Below are positions 12,078 through 23,874 of a stretch of 64,000 nucleotides of DNA, one piece after another (position 1 is the stretch's first letter; every line of letters starts with the position of its first letter). The stretch is from Siphonodentalium dalli. Lineage: Eukaryota > Mollusca > Scaphopoda > Gadilida > Siphonodentaliidae. The DNA lies in the NCBI GenBank assembly GCA_032622095.1, contig CP136067.1, forward strand, positions 60,954,893 through 61,018,892, read 5' to 3'. The notes below the pieces were generated by a model. It was not told the origin of the DNA. It made no database searches and saw only the letters and a list, made by a program, of their open reading frames with translations. The position numbers were made by a program, and so were the translations under genes.

Positions 12078-12212
12078 GAATTATGTGCTGGCTTGGTGGG
12101 CCGGCCATAGAGAATTATGAGCTGGCTTGGCTGGCTGACCATAGAGAATTATGTGCTGGCTCGGTTGGCTGGCCATAGAGAATTATGAGCTGGCTTGGTT
12201 GGTAGGCTATAT
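12078..12212 (+). repeat. 34-bp minisatellite, four units
   Basis: 'GAATTATG(T/A)GCTGGCT' recurs at 12078, 12112, 12146 and 12180 with an exact 34-bp spacing. Each unit also carries a GGC-rich 'GGCCATAGA' segment. Confidence 0.8.
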
Positions 12213-12308
12213 ATTTGTGCCTGACATTTGTTTTGATGTTCACTTGTTATTAAATGATAAAAAATGCCTTCTGTGAATTTCTAATAAACCCTATTGTCTC
12301 TTTTGTAG

Positions 12309-12336
12309 GTTGCATGGATACGACCAGGTTTTGCTG
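12309..12336 (+). CDS. Candidate 28-bp host micro-exon
   Basis: A pyrimidine tract ending 'TCTCTTTTGTAG' precedes 28 bases that end at a strong donor, 'GTGAGTAG'. In one frame the segment reads VAWIRPGFA with one extra base. Both splice signals are better than expected by chance in this AT-rich context. A length not divisible by three implies different phases on the two sides. No neighbouring exon was found within several kb, so this could be chance. The function is unknown. Confidence 0.35.
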
Positions 12337-12339
12337 GTG

Positions 12340-13500
12340 AGTAGTTTTTAAACATTGTGTAAATTCAGGGCCCTGTGAATTAGCAAATTTCAATTAATGT
12401 GAAATCATCGCCAATTCCGAATCTGAAATAATCAATGTGATATTGAATTTTTGAAATGTTTTATAACCAGACCAGGTTGGGAGATTGAAATCACAAAAAT
12501 TAAGAATTGGGCCTGAATAGTTATGAGATTATAGTTCAGCAAGGGAAGCCTAACTGTCTTAGTGAAGCATAGGTCGGTATAACTTGTCATAAGTTGCTTG
12601 TTACGTATGATAACTTGGTAATTAGGTATTTCATGTACCATTACTATTTGTATTAAAATATAGTGTAACTGATTTCGCTTGGGTTAAGCTATTCAGGTGA
12701 ATTATCACCACTTAATAGTTATGAGTTTCTACCACTTCAGGTGATGGTGCACTCAGATGGCTTATGGGGCATATGCCACTCACTTCATATTATAAACAAA
12801 ATGTCCCTTTAATATTGTAATTATATTACTTAGAGACATATATCACCACCTATATTCCAGAGTTAAAAAAATTATTAAAGTGTTTCCACCAATTTGTTGA
12901 AGGTGCGTTTTTCCACGTCATATTACAGAGCCTATTTATTCTCAATGCTGAGAGATCCCCAAAAATCACCAGATCTTTGCTTAAAAATCAAGACTTTCCA
13001 TAAATTTGGTTGATGGCATTCTCGGATGACTTATAGAGTATGACAGTTGATGTAATTCTTCAAAGAAATCTTTCCGTCATTATTATATTATTCTCCTAGC
13101 TTGAAGAGATAGATTCAAAAAATCACCGGAATTTTTCTGAATTGTATGTTTTAACAAAAAAATATGCTTTATGGCACTTGGATCAACAGCACATTTTAGA
13201 GACTATATATTTCACCTCAAAACCTTTTGTACTGCAATTAATCTGAAGTGGACATATTTTTTGGACATAGTGTCGGTTGTCAATGAGAGGGAGAGCACTA
13301 AAGAGTGGGATGGCCTCTCGTTGGAGTCTGGGGCGTCTCTCAATTTTAAATCCATTTCAAACTTTGAATTATTACCTCGGTAATATGATTATATGCAAAG
13401 CATATAGAATGACCCTGATACGATGGGCATGGAATAAATAATTGATTTCTCCAAAACTGCATTTGGCTCTCCGAATTGACCACTTAACAGTTAGGACTGG
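12340..13500. repeat. Weak ~140-bp degenerate tandem region
   Basis: Loose restarts of a 'GG.GATGG.GCACTC.GATG.CTTAT' pattern appear near 12736, 12893, 13005 and 13170, each followed by an 'AGAGA.ATA'-like phrase. The similarity is low and the edges are unclear. No convincing gene is seen; the 70-residue ORF at 13171-13383 has no recognisable features. Confidence 0.3.
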
Positions 13501-13504
13501 TGAT

Positions 13505-14230
13505 GTACTTTATCTATTATACTAGCAGATTAGCCCACCACTGGCAGGATTGGTCCCATGGCTTTGGTCGATCCATTAATTTTTGTTTTTCAAGGTAACC
13601 CCGTACAGGCACGACAAAATAACCCGACAAAAATATTCCCCGTGCCGAGTTGACCATACATAAAAAAATTCACGCATTCAATACGTATTCAATACGTTGT
13701 GTGAATTTAGAGTTGTCCTTCCTGCATCGGGTCACACACATCAAAGAGACCATTTAACCCATCAATTCCAATGATGGTGGCAGGGCGAAGGGTGAAGGAG
13801 TGCTCGGACATTCTCAGAAGTGGTGCGATGACACTTCCCGTGGCTTTTTACCCTTAGATAGCAAGTTTAGGCTCAATCGGTCGAGCCGTTTTCGAGTCTA
13901 TAAAGGATATATATATATATTCCGTATGTCTCAAAATATATAGTAGACTAGCAGATTAGCCTGCCACTGGCGGTATTCGTCCCATGCCTTTGTCAGAAAC
14001 ATGACTATATGAGTGTATATGAGTGTATATGAGCAAGGACACGGGCGCATGCGAAATTGGACCCAATTTGACCTTGATTTGACCATTTTGAAGGAAGGTC
14101 AGGTCATGGTAACGATTTGACCCATCCAAAACACTCCCCAGACAAAAGTAACCCTAGGTATCAAATTTCGTCGAAATCTGCCAGTTTTACCCGATTTGAC
14201 CTTGAATTGACCATTTTCAAGATGAAGGCC
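13505..14230 (+). repeat. Dispersed repeat family C, two partial copies
   Basis: 'ACTAGCAGATTAGCC.(A/G)CCACTGGC' occurs at about 13515 and again at about 13944, and in a third locus at about 38565. The first copy ends 'AGCAAGTTTAGGCTCAATCGG' then 'GAGTCTATAAAGGA' and an AT microsatellite, matching the end of the copies near 38920-38975 and 39810-39880. The microsatellite tail and fixed end suggest a 3' terminus of a retroelement or a microsatellite-tailed element. No ORF is preserved. Confidence 0.6.
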
Positions 14231-14251
14231 CGCGGGCTATTTTTCCACTAA

Positions 14252-14433
14252 GGAGAAGCCCTTCAACTGAACTATATGGATTATTATCCTCGGCCTTGTG
14301 TTATCAGGAGGGTTAAAATTTATTGTCCGTTTATTGCGTACTCCGGTCAATCAGCGATCGGATTAGCTCACGCATGAATGCGTCCGTGCAAATCCTGCGC
14401 TCTTAACAATTCATCTAGCCAGTTTTATTTCTC
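14252..14433 (+). repeat. Left inverted terminal repeat of the DIRS-like element
   Basis: Runs from 'GAAGCCCTTCAACTGAAC' to 'CATCTAGCCAGTTTTATTT'. Its reverse complement is found at 19478-19640 with few mismatches, for example 'GATCGGATTAGCTCA' against 'TGAGCTAATCCGATC'. Confidence 0.85.
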
Positions 14434-16299
14434 TCCTTGGACCTATCAGACGTGGTATTTAACTAAAGGAAGTATTTCTCTATTGCGAGTTTATCAACTC
14501 AATATTTATTGTTGATAACAAACTTGCAATTTATCCGTTGCTTACCCGGTCGTTTAATATTTTTAAGTACGCGCAGAAACTCTTCGTTTCATAGTATGCG
14601 CAACGCAATTTATAAAAATTCCATGTTTTTTATCGACACATTTTATCTCGAAATATTTGGGATTGGAATCGACAAAATCACGTTGAGAACTTCGCCATTG
14701 ATGGCCATTTTGACAATGACTACAGACGCACATCGTTTACTTGTAGAAAACCTATATTGCTTTATTGTGCAACATATACGGTGGCATGAATCGTCCGATT
14801 TCGGAGTCCACGTGGTACGGTATGCGAAGTCTCCTAATTTCGTGCTAACTATATTTCATGAAGCCGACTTCTCGATACGTTCATTTCATGTACATTACCT
14901 CATCGTATATGCAACAGCTCTGTTAGTGCGCAGAAAGTTGGCCAGGACAGAAATGTCTCCTTTGACGATAATTTACATGTATTCATAAACAAGATAGAAC
15001 TTGTCATCCAATGAAATTTCTTTTGCCTCAACTAATTGTAAGTTGAAGTTGAGCGACATTTGGATAATGATTATCACAGAACATCATTGTACATATACAA
15101 CATGTCGTTATAATTAATTGTGCTTACCGATTAATATTTGCAAATCTTAGCTAGCCCGAATGTATTACTATTAACATGAGGGCTCGTATTTGGATACTTG
15201 GAACGTTGCGAACGTTACATCGACTTCAAGATATTTATTTGAAATTTTGACCCTGTTCTTGCGATTCCATTTTCTTTCCCTCATTGTATCATCGGAACAA
15301 TCGTTAGAAACAATGAGATTATGTTTGTTACAACATATAGTATTCTATGGCCTGTGTTCAAATAATGCTGTGTCTCTTGAATAGTCTCGTTCTTTACATG
15401 CCTGTCCAGTATTACTGACAGTGTCCGGTTGCTACGAATCGTGCAACTGGTTTGATTGGGGACTAGGATTATCTGACACAAGATTGGGCACCAAGGATTT
15501 TCATTTTAAGTTCCAGGGCTCAAAATACATTTAATTTTACGAGAATCAAATGCTGAATCATGTTAGTCATAAAACACTGCAAATTGTAAAGTTTTGTGAG
15601 AATCATTACGGGAATCGATTCGGTGATTCTCGTCAAATCTTGAAGCCTGAGTTCCCATTGTCGAATGGCGATCTCCATCAATTCATACCGGTACTCTGTC
15701 GCTATTTCGGCGACAATTGTGTCTGTTTCTTTGCAATCACTCAATGTATTTTGCTGAATGGGCTTCCCTCTTCCATGACTACACATATATGCAAGTGCAG
15801 TAGCCTGAACCTTCAGCTATAGTTTGCTTAAATATCCAAGGATACTTCCGTTCGTGGTCAGAACTCTTTGGAGATATTTTGGATGAGAGCCTTTGGCTGG
15901 CCTACTTGTGGCAAGTCACCATACCCGTGTGACCTAGCATGGTCGCAGTGTTGAAATGATTCATTGGCTAGCCAGTGTCTCATTAAATTTTCAGTCAATC
16001 AATGTTTATACTTTTGATGATTTTGATGTTTCACATTTCCATGTGTTCACTGTAACAAATAGACAACATCTGAACTGTTATCCTCAGACATTAGTGTTTT
16101 CGATACATTCAAATTATGAATTAACATGACACAAAATGGTGAGCTTAAAAACATGTATGGCGAGTCATAATTGTTCCATACTAGTACAAGGGTGTCAGTG
16201 CCTCAAAGGCTCAATGACATACGAACTGACTATATCAATATGGCGTGCGTCAATTTTCACTGATACCGACATACTTCTGCGCTTTCAATCCGTGAATAG

Positions 16300-17030
16300 T
16301 CGAGGTGAACTACTATGCATTTATATTGTCATGTGCCCCGATGCACTGCCAATAGCCTTTCCAACAGAGTCCATCACTTGGCTCTCTACCTTCTATTTCC
16401 ACATATAGAAAAGATCAAATGTCAAATAGCCTTCACTCACGTATTAAGCACAGTTACAGGCAATGCTTTTATATTGCGCAGGGCTGCTGCCACTATAATT
16501 TCCATCAGATACCAACACATGGCTCTTTTCCTTCTATTGCCTCATATCCAATTGATTATCGGGCAAATAACAGAAAGGACAGCATTTGTATTGTCACACA
16601 TATAAAGTGCAGTTACATGAACAGCGTTTATATTTATATTGCGCACGACCACTGCAGGCATGCGTATTGGAGGCACACGATGGTTCGGTTCACATGACGG
16701 TTGCGAAATCTAGGTTGCGCCAAGGTTGTGTGCGGTTCTCGCGATACTGATTATATTAACTGTTTGTGTAACTTATGGGTACCTGAGGACAACCAGACAG
16801 CCGACACATACTAGTATGTTATGGCTTGCGCATATTGCATTCCGCAGACCTGCCAGTGCCAATTTCAGAAGAATCCAAAGCATATCTCTTCTCCTTCTAT
16901 TACTAAATATCCATATGATTATCTGGTGAATAGAATACCTAAATGACTAACACAAATGACAGCTTTTGTATCATCACACATATACAGCGCCGTTCCGCAA
17001 GAAGCCTCTATATCGTGTATGACCACTGCC
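16300..17030 (+). repeat. Degenerate internal tandem units in the DIRS-like element
   Basis: Phrases such as 'CCTTCTATT', 'ATTGATTATC', 'GACAGC(A/T)TTTGTAT' with 'TCACACATATA', and 'TATTGCGCA' recur near 16380-16480, 16530-16640 and 16885-17010. The duplications show that the interior has been rearranged, which helps explain the loss of long ORFs. Confidence 0.45.
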
Positions 17031-17039
17031 CAGTACCAG

Positions 17040-18990
17040 TGACTGGCGGGGTGCTACTATCGTTGATTCGGAAAACCAATCTTCATGGGTGCACGCCTCA
17101 GCACCTGAGCCTTAGGGTGGGGAAGACTCGTCATGTGCCGCTGACAGCGCACCAGCCAACCAGCCTTCAGTTCTTCCCAGATGAAAATGCAGCTCAAGCT
17201 CTCATTTTCTCTCACAATCCAGAAGACGGATGTAATTGCATCCGTAATATAATCGTTCGTTGTTTTTCTCTCAAATTAAATGTCTTTGTGGGATAGACCT
17301 CGATACATGCATGTTTCGTTGTACTTTCACATTCCCATACTTTAACTGCGATGGGACCGGTTTTTAAATATACCTCCAATAGTTTAATATTGAATCAACA
17401 GTTACTGTAACCATGCACATTTTGTCAAGAGGGAGAGGGCAACGTTTAATGCTCGTGAATTAGAGAATTACAAGTGCATACGGGTGCGAGTACAATTGCT
17501 CCCGTCATCTGGGAAGGACTGAGACTTCTGACTCTTCCCCACGGTCCATGGCCCACTCCATTACGGGAGTGGGTCTTGTCCCCCTGGAATCATTCTCCCT
17601 CGGGATATGTCCAGGCCTGCTCTACCTTCGGAGAACTTTCCGTACGCGTATAAAACATTCTCCTCACCGTAAGCAAGGGCACCGCGAAAAATGTTCTTGC
17701 ACAGGAGAAATCGGTTCTCATCGTCCTCTTCGCCGGGAAGTGACAGTATCTTACCTGCAGTTTAATTTCTAGCAGGTAAGACCACGTGGCCACATAATGA
17801 ACGGAATTTACCTTATTAACATTATTTTGCATTAACTAACCAAATGTTTTGTGTATTACGCTTGCTAATAACTAACAGAATGTCTTGTCTTGCTTATAGT
17901 CGACGAGATTCGACTTTGATGGCCACACACCGTGCAGGTTGCTCAAGAAATAAACGCGGCAATATGCGGTATTGTCATTGTTGGATGAGGGCCCGTTGGT
18001 CCATGGTTAAACAATTTGAGCAAACGTACCAGTCTTACCTTGGGCAGGACCAGTTCGGCCCCCCGGGTCCTGCATCAGCAGACCATGGGAGGCAGCGTGC
18101 CGTTCTCGGAGATTCGGGCAACCAATCCTCCAGGACATCAGCACCCGCGCCTTTGGCGGCTGTTCTGGTAGGGAAGTCTCTATGTCCGGTGCCGCTCATT
18201 GCGCTCCAGCCAACAGGCCTTCTGACGCTTCCCCACGGTGCCGTGGCCCACCTCATTACGAGAGTGGGTCCTGTCCCCCTGGAAACGTCATCCCACGTGA
18301 TACGTCCAGGCCTGCTCCTCTGCCGTCATGGGATCCTAGTGGTATGTCATCGACGTTTATTCCAGCTTGTCTGGACCACCTGCATTCGGGAGATTCGGTG
18401 GGGGTGTTTTCTCTGGTCAAATGGATCCTTCTAATTTTATCTTTTTGCTGACCTTCTGGCATTGGGGTGGGCCAAAGCACCTTAACTTCAACTGCGAGAG
18501 CATTTATACCTCGTTCGAGCCATTCCCCGAGTGGGCTTCCCTATAGTACCTTATCTCAACCTGATGCAGGGTGTTCTGTTGCTGTGGTCGATACTGACAT
18601 GCTTCCTATACTTCTCATGGCGTCTGATGGCTTTGACGACGATGGGCAAGAATCACGGGATTCTGTCGTTCCTAAGGAACTCGCTTTGCATATGGAAACA
18701 ACATGGGTCAATCTCTTGTACAAAACTTCATCACAGGATATGTGTCAACTGACTTCACAAACTTGCACAACTGTACCAGTCTTTACCTCGGGATGAACCA
18801 GTTCGAGCCCCATGGTCCTGCACCAGCAGTCCGTGGCAGGCGGGGTGCCGTTCTCGGAGATTCGGGCAACCAATCCTCCAGGACAATCGCACCCGAGCCT
18901 TTGGAGGCTGTTCTGTGTGGGGACGACTCGATGTCGCACACTGTCAATGGCGCTTTCTATTTTGGAAGATATCTACAGAAATCACTCTAA
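17040..18990. repeat. GC-richer internal duplications (~745-bp spacing)
   Basis: A block with 'TGCCGTTCTCGGAGATTCGG', 'CAACCAATCCTCCAGGACA' and 'CCTTTGG(C/A)GGCTGTTCTG' occurs at about 18095 and 18842, about 745 bp apart. A diverged version lies at about 17050-17180. A second block ('CATTACG(G/A)GAGTGGGTC', 'CCAGGCCTGCTC') occurs at about 17560 and 18255. The composition is markedly less AT-rich than the flanks, as expected for a decayed coding region. Reverse-strand translations of the copies resemble each other (for instance 'WRIGCPNLRERH'), hinting at former protein coding, but I do not recognise a family. Confidence 0.55.
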
Positions 18991-19301
18991 TCACATGAAA
19001 ACGAGAAGAAGATGCAGTGACGTCAGCAGCAGAAGAAGAAGTCTCTACTTGCTCGGTTTCTAGCTGGCGCGTATGGTGTGGCACTGCCTGGGACGTTTCT
19101 TCCTAAAACCAGGGGGGGGGGGGGGGACAGGTACAAGCTTGAGCAATACTGGAATCTGAATTTATGAGCTCTTTCACATAACATATCAAAGCTGATTCAT
19201 GACTAAATCACATTTACATGACATCTGTTTTGGAAGAGTACATTCCCGTCAAGCTGGAATATTAAATTTATTGCTCGTTGCCTCCTCCTGGTCTTGCATT
19301 C

Positions 19302-19403
19302 TAATCCATATAGTTCAGTTGAAGGGCTTCTCCTTGGCGGAAAAATATAATTTTTAATATTAAAATTAGTTTTTCCTCAAGGGAAGCCCGAAACTGAACT
19401 ATC
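19302..19403 (+). repeat. Internal complementary region of the DIRS-like element
   Basis: The first part ('ATAGTTCAGTTGAAGGGC') is the reverse complement of the element's left tip. The last part ('CGAAACTGAACTAT', preceded by 'TTTTTCCTCAA') is the reverse complement of the right tip. The two parts together also form a hairpin. This is the arrangement proposed to template circle formation in DIRS elements. Confidence 0.75.
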
Positions 19404-19477
19404 ATAGATCCCTCCCATGGCGGTGCCATTCCCAACCCCGCGACTCGCAAATCTTCTTATGAAAAGTCGGAAATAAA

Positions 19478-19640
19478 ACTGGCTAGATGAATTGTTAAGA
19501 GCGCAGGATTTGCACGGACGCATTCATGCATGAGCTAATCCGATCGCTGATTGACCGGAGTACGCAATAAACGGACAATAAATTTTAACCCTCCTGATAA
19601 CACAAGGCCGAGGATAATAATCCATATAGTTCAGTTTCGG
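19478..19640 (-). repeat. Right inverted terminal repeat of the DIRS-like element
   Basis: The reverse complement of 14252-14433, ending 'GGATAATAATCCATATAG' before the outer extension that the internal complementary region matches. Confidence 0.85.
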
Positions 19641-19672
19641 GCTTCCTTTGAGGAAAAACTAATTATATTTTT

Positions 19673-20925
19673 CGCCATACAGAACAAACAATTTCTGCGA
19701 CATTTTGTATCGGAGTGTCTCGCCTGGCGCCAGGTTTTGGGCGCCCGAAGTTTCAACACTGAATATTTCTATCAAAATAAATATAGCAATTCTAAAAGTG
19801 GAGTCAAAATTTAGACAATTCCATCTATATGTAAAGAACAAATGAATGATAAACATGAGTCGTCTACAGTGCACTCTTGGTTATACAATGTAGTCCGATC
19901 AACGCCCGGACTATAAAATGCACTGGCAGTATCATTGTAAAGAGATTATCTAAAGGCACATATGCCATACGACTTTGGTATACATGTACCGTATACATAG
20001 TATATTTTCAAATTATTTTAGAAATACATTGCTGGTTCGTTTCCAATGGTATATATGCATGCCATATAAAATTGGTTATATCTTCCATCACATGTTGTGC
20101 CACCCTATAATTGAAACAAATGTGCGATAACAAGACATCTTTAGGTCACGACAAATACGCATCTGCCATTGCTTAATACAAAATAGTCACGAGTCCTTCA
20201 AATCATCGGTTTCCATGCGTCGTTATCGTCATTAGTTAGTTGATTGACTGAACATATATTTATTCATAAATCAAACATTTACACAACAGATATTAATCTA
20301 CAAACAATATTTTAATTAACATTATGGACGCAACCAGAATGTAGATGAGTAGGGGATTGGAATACTAGTTAATCAGTTCGGTGTCAGATATTTTTTGGTG
20401 AAAACTGTGTTTATACTAATAAAACGAGTACGTGATTGGAGTGTGATCGGACCACCCGCGTTTGGCTTGTATTGATGACTTATTTTGCTGGTGTATCATG
20501 AAGCTGATGGCTATTAGAAGTAAAACTGAAAAAATCAGCATGGTCAATGGAGGGATTATTAAGTGGTTGGATAAATGCATTGTATTACCAGCCGAAACAC
20601 CTCTATACTAGTACTGTCCAGAAGCCATGATTTTGCGATTATTCATTCTGAATTACAAAATATTCTCCCATGCACCAGCCCAAACCACAGGCGACCAGGT
20701 GATTCCGGGGGCTTATTCCATGGGCATGTCCGGCGCTAAATTAAATCATCATGTCGCCCAGATAATTCACATTTGCACAGACTTTCAGAAGATAAGTTCA
20801 TTATTCAAAGAAGCTTTGATCTTCCATAACAAACTATCCATAGTATACCGTAATTGCACTGAATGTTATTTTCATTTGTTCCACATAGACCTAATATAAA
20901 GCAATATAAACTGGGCCCAGAACTC
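19673..20925. other. No feature recognised
   Basis: AT-rich sequence with short accidental ORFs only. No TIR pair, tandem structure or splice-flanked open segment was found. Confidence 0.35.
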
Positions 20926-20929
20926 AGGA

Positions 20930-21115
20930 AACTCTTGAATGTAGTATACGCTAAATTTCCCGGACCCCCACCTACGAGAGGGGGGTTAAACCCCCCTCTC
21001 ATGCTCTCCCCCACTCGCCGCTTTGTGGCTCGGATGATGCTACACATCATATATACAATAATACATGGCGCCCCCCCTTTTCAAATTTCCTGGATCCGCC
21101 ACTGGGACCATATTG
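20930..21115. repeat. MITE-like fragment with GC palindrome
   Basis: A perfect 25-bp palindrome with 10-bp G/C-rich arms around TTAAA lies at 20976-21000. Downstream, 'CCTGGATCCGCCACTGG' (about 21089) is a phrase I associate with ends of dispersed invertebrate DNA elements. Boundaries are uncertain and no TIR pair was confirmed. Confidence 0.35.
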
Positions 21116-21558
21116 TTCAAATAGTTTATATGGTCAGTTACTGGAAGTAACATATTTTCTGCAAATTTGTTATCAAAACACAAATGTGAACAACTATTGA
21201 ATCAGCTGTTACTGAATGTTAGAGTTTTAATAAAATCATTGTGATAGTCTATTAAAATGGTACGCTTCCCCAATTAGGATCATAAATACATGAATTAGAC
21301 TCAATTAGTTCTATATGGACTATATATCTTGGAAAGGCTTACTGAAGTCAGAAATGACTACATCAGAGACAAAAAATGATGCTGTTTTCCCTGCAGTCAC
21401 TTTTGCATGAATATCACATTGCAAATTATAAGCGAAAAAAATAAAATGTTTTTCAGTGCTCTATTATCAATAACTTTGGTCGAGTTTTGTCATTTTTAAT
21501 ATCCCTCCTATATATACTGGTATATATGCAGAGGTTCAAATGAGCCTTGAATGTTTAA

Positions 21559-21723
21559 CCCTTCCATGACTGGAGCTTCATGAAATTTAGCGAAAACCCT
21601 GTGCCAGTGCATTCTCTTATATACTAGTATGCGAGGCTCCCTATGGGAGACTCGCATATATAAGAGAATGTACTGGCACAGGATCATTACTGCTGCACCA
21701 GCGGATCTCCCATCATGAAAGGG
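21559..21723. mobile_element. 165-bp MITE with TTAA flanks
   Basis: TTAA occurs on both sides (21555-21558 and 21724-21727). The ends are CCCTTCCATGACTGGAG and, reverse-complemented, CCCTTTCATGATGGGAG. The interior folds into a near-perfect hairpin: 'CCTGTGCCAGTGCATTCTC' at 21598-21616 pairs with 'GAGAATGTACTGGCACAGG' at 21664-21682. It encodes nothing. TTAA duplication points to a piggyBac- or Kolobok-type transposase acting in trans. Confidence 0.85.
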
Positions 21724-21727
21724 TTAA

Positions 21728-22526
21728 GCTGCCTCATTTAGCTGGTCATCTTTTACACCATTAATGCATACAAAGCTAGCTTAGCCCCACTTTTTTATGT
21801 AAAATCTATATTATTTATATGAATTCCCTTCATCACAGAATTGAGTTACTGTGGATATGAAAGTCATTTCTTATTCCACATTTGATATGAAGAGATTACG
21901 CGCTTTTCTCATATGGAGGTCATATCTCACAACGATATCTTGATTATGCATTCTGTCTGTGTGATCATGAATTTACATGAGCCTTATATAGTTTGCACGA
22001 ATTCTACCACTTTATCATTTGACATATTCAATCATATTTTGATAGGTGATCTCAGAGAGAAAAAAAAACAAATATTTGTCTTTATCGATCATGTTCATCA
22101 TGATTCTCAAATTGGTTGCTTACCTATCACTTTGTCATTTGGCAGAGTTCTCGCCCGATTCATTGAGGATTGCAGTTTGATGATCAATATCCCAGCACTG
22201 TTGCAAACCAAGATCAATAGAAGCTTAATGTGGGTGGTATGTGTGTGGCTCCAGCTCTGCAAACAATTCGGCAGAGATGCCATGAGTCATGGGGGGGGGG
22301 GGGGGTGATGGGGTGTAACCTAATTTGTCCCAAGCACCTGCCTAGAGGGAGATATCTCTTCTCTAAAATGTGACATTTCTCCCTCTTTTTGTCCTAATGA
22401 CTTATCTCTGCTATTCCAGCATGGACATGTCTAAACATTGTATTTAAAGTGTATTTACTGATTTAAATTAATTTAAATTAACATCCTTTAAATTTATTGA
22501 TTTAAATTAACTTATAATAACATCCT
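21728..22526. other. AT-rich sequence with poly-G tract and a small duplication
   Basis: Holds a 131-codon open stretch (21913-22308) without recognisable features that ends in a G run (22290-22304). A 'TTTAAATTAA' motif is duplicated at 22455-22512 next to 'CATCCTTTAAA'. No gene is supported. Confidence 0.35.
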
Positions 22527-22530
22527 TTAA

Positions 22531-22710
22531 AGGGGTGATGCACACTAAATCTGGCCATTTATGGGACCATCTCTTTTTATGCCCAACAGAATGTATACAA
22601 CACATGAATGATTTTGAGGCATGTACTAGTGCAAATTTTAAAGTGGTGCCGTTGCTTTGAAAATGGTGTGTGTAAACAATGCAGGTAAATTTTGAGGAAA
22701 AACACTTTCA
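22531..22710 (+). mobile_element. Left part of a MITE family A copy
   Basis: Follows TTAA (22527-22530) with AGGGGTGATGCACACT and then 'AAATCTGGCCATTTATGGG', matching the left half of the complete family A MITE at 40426-40646. The right half is missing; the sequence runs straight into the foldback element that starts at 22711, suggesting interruption and loss. Confidence 0.65.
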
Positions 22711-23714
22711 AGGATTACTCTGTTCTAGATTTTTTTTATCGTTAACGATCGCCGCTAATCCACAGAGCACGGTGTCGAAAAGATTTTTGTGACAGGCCAC
22801 CCGTAACTGAAGTTATGCCGATTTAAAGGGATACTGTACTCAAATGTTGTTGTTGGTTTCTATAGTCTCTGAGTCATAGAATAAGGTAACCAGATTTCCA
22901 TTAATTGAAAGTCTGTCGAAGTAATGTTACAGATGGCAGATAGCCGGAATGCGAAAATACCAATTCTTGTTGTCGGGTAATTTTTAGACAGTTTTCAAGC
23001 AAATATACCAAATAAATGTTATATTATATGCATACTGGACCCACTTACTCATTTAAGTCATTGTATGGTCACTAGTCAGTGTGTGGCTTGAGTTTATGCC
23101 CCGTGTCAACATAACTTTTTACACGATCATGTGTGCCACGCGTTGCCCCATCCACTATCCGTGAATTATTTTGATTACGTCTTGTACACGGAAATTATCT
23201 CTTTAAATAACAAATTTGAAATAGTTGCGTGGGTATAAAATAATAAATATGAACTGAAGACCCCTGTTCGGAAAGGCTTCTATCAATTAATATTTATTTT
23301 ATTTCATTTCGATATTTTATTGGGACCGTTTATTTGTCTATTTTTAGAACAGACCATTCGGGTGATACCATATAGCGATATAGAGCATATTAGGCTGTTC
23401 CTAGGCTGAACGTCAAATGTCCCAGATTAATGTTTAGATGTTGTGTTAATTGTAGTAGCTGTGAAAATAGAGAACTTTGCCTCAAATGATTGATACAACT
23501 ATCAGTATACATTACGTTTAATATGTCCCACACACTTGTTACATTTAAACATATTTAAAATGTAAAAGATCGTAGATGTGTGTAATGAATTCAATAATAC
23601 CTCTCTCCATTGGGTACTGGGTCGGGCAAATGGAACACTTCTGTTGGCAACCTGGGTGGTTTGTGGTATTTACACTCCTTGTCTGCGCACTTCTTAACAC
23701 TGAAGACGTAATGC

Positions 23715-23874
23715 CTGGAATTCGTGAAATATAAACGTGGCGCATAAATTAAATATTCACCTCTAGCAATAACAATTTGAAAAAAGGAAATCAATGATGC
23801 AGACTGGAATAATACATATATGTTAAACATAAACAGTATGCAAGGTATTAAGACATGCCATTATATATGAATAC
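23715..23874 (-). other. Predicted intron 2 of the transposase pseudogene
   Basis: Donor ATAAG|GTATTC and acceptor ATTCCAG|GCATTA on the - strand. Joining gives HCSI-R-HYVFSVKKC with the arginine codon split (phase 2), consistent with the 245-bp preceding exon. Confidence 0.6.

Larger units (their letters stand above)
14238..19672 (+). mobile_element. DIRS-like retrotransposon, degenerate
   Basis: Three structural parts define it. The left inverted terminal repeat (about 14252-14433) pairs with the right one (about 19478-19640) over roughly 160-180 bp. Just inside the right repeat, 19302-19403 is complementary to both outer termini in turn: its first half to the left end (about 14240-14280), its second half to the right end (about 19626-19665). 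This internal complementary region is a hallmark of DIRS retrotransposons, which use a tyrosine recombinase and reverse transcriptase. The 5.4-kb length fits the class. No intact ORF remains; a 159-codon open stretch (14509-14988, no ATG start) lies where the first ORF would begin. The interior is rearranged and I could not find RT, RNase H or recombinase motifs, so the call is structural. CpG content is higher than in the flanks. Confidence 0.6.

Noticed and set aside
12020-12100. tRNA-like head ('GGTCCAGTGGTTATAATGC') suggesting a SINE
   Set aside because: Only an A-box-like phrase is present. No B box (GGTTCGAAT type) follows at the right distance and no second copy was found.
14509-14988. 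159-codon + strand ORF
   Set aside because: Begins at a non-ATG codon and has no recognisable domain. It is mentioned only as a possible remnant of the first ORF of the DIRS-like element.
18035-18480. Possible protein-coding region in GC-rich part of the DIRS-like element
   Set aside because: Open frames on both strands are short and no motif of RT, RNase H or recombinase was recognised, so no CDS was called.
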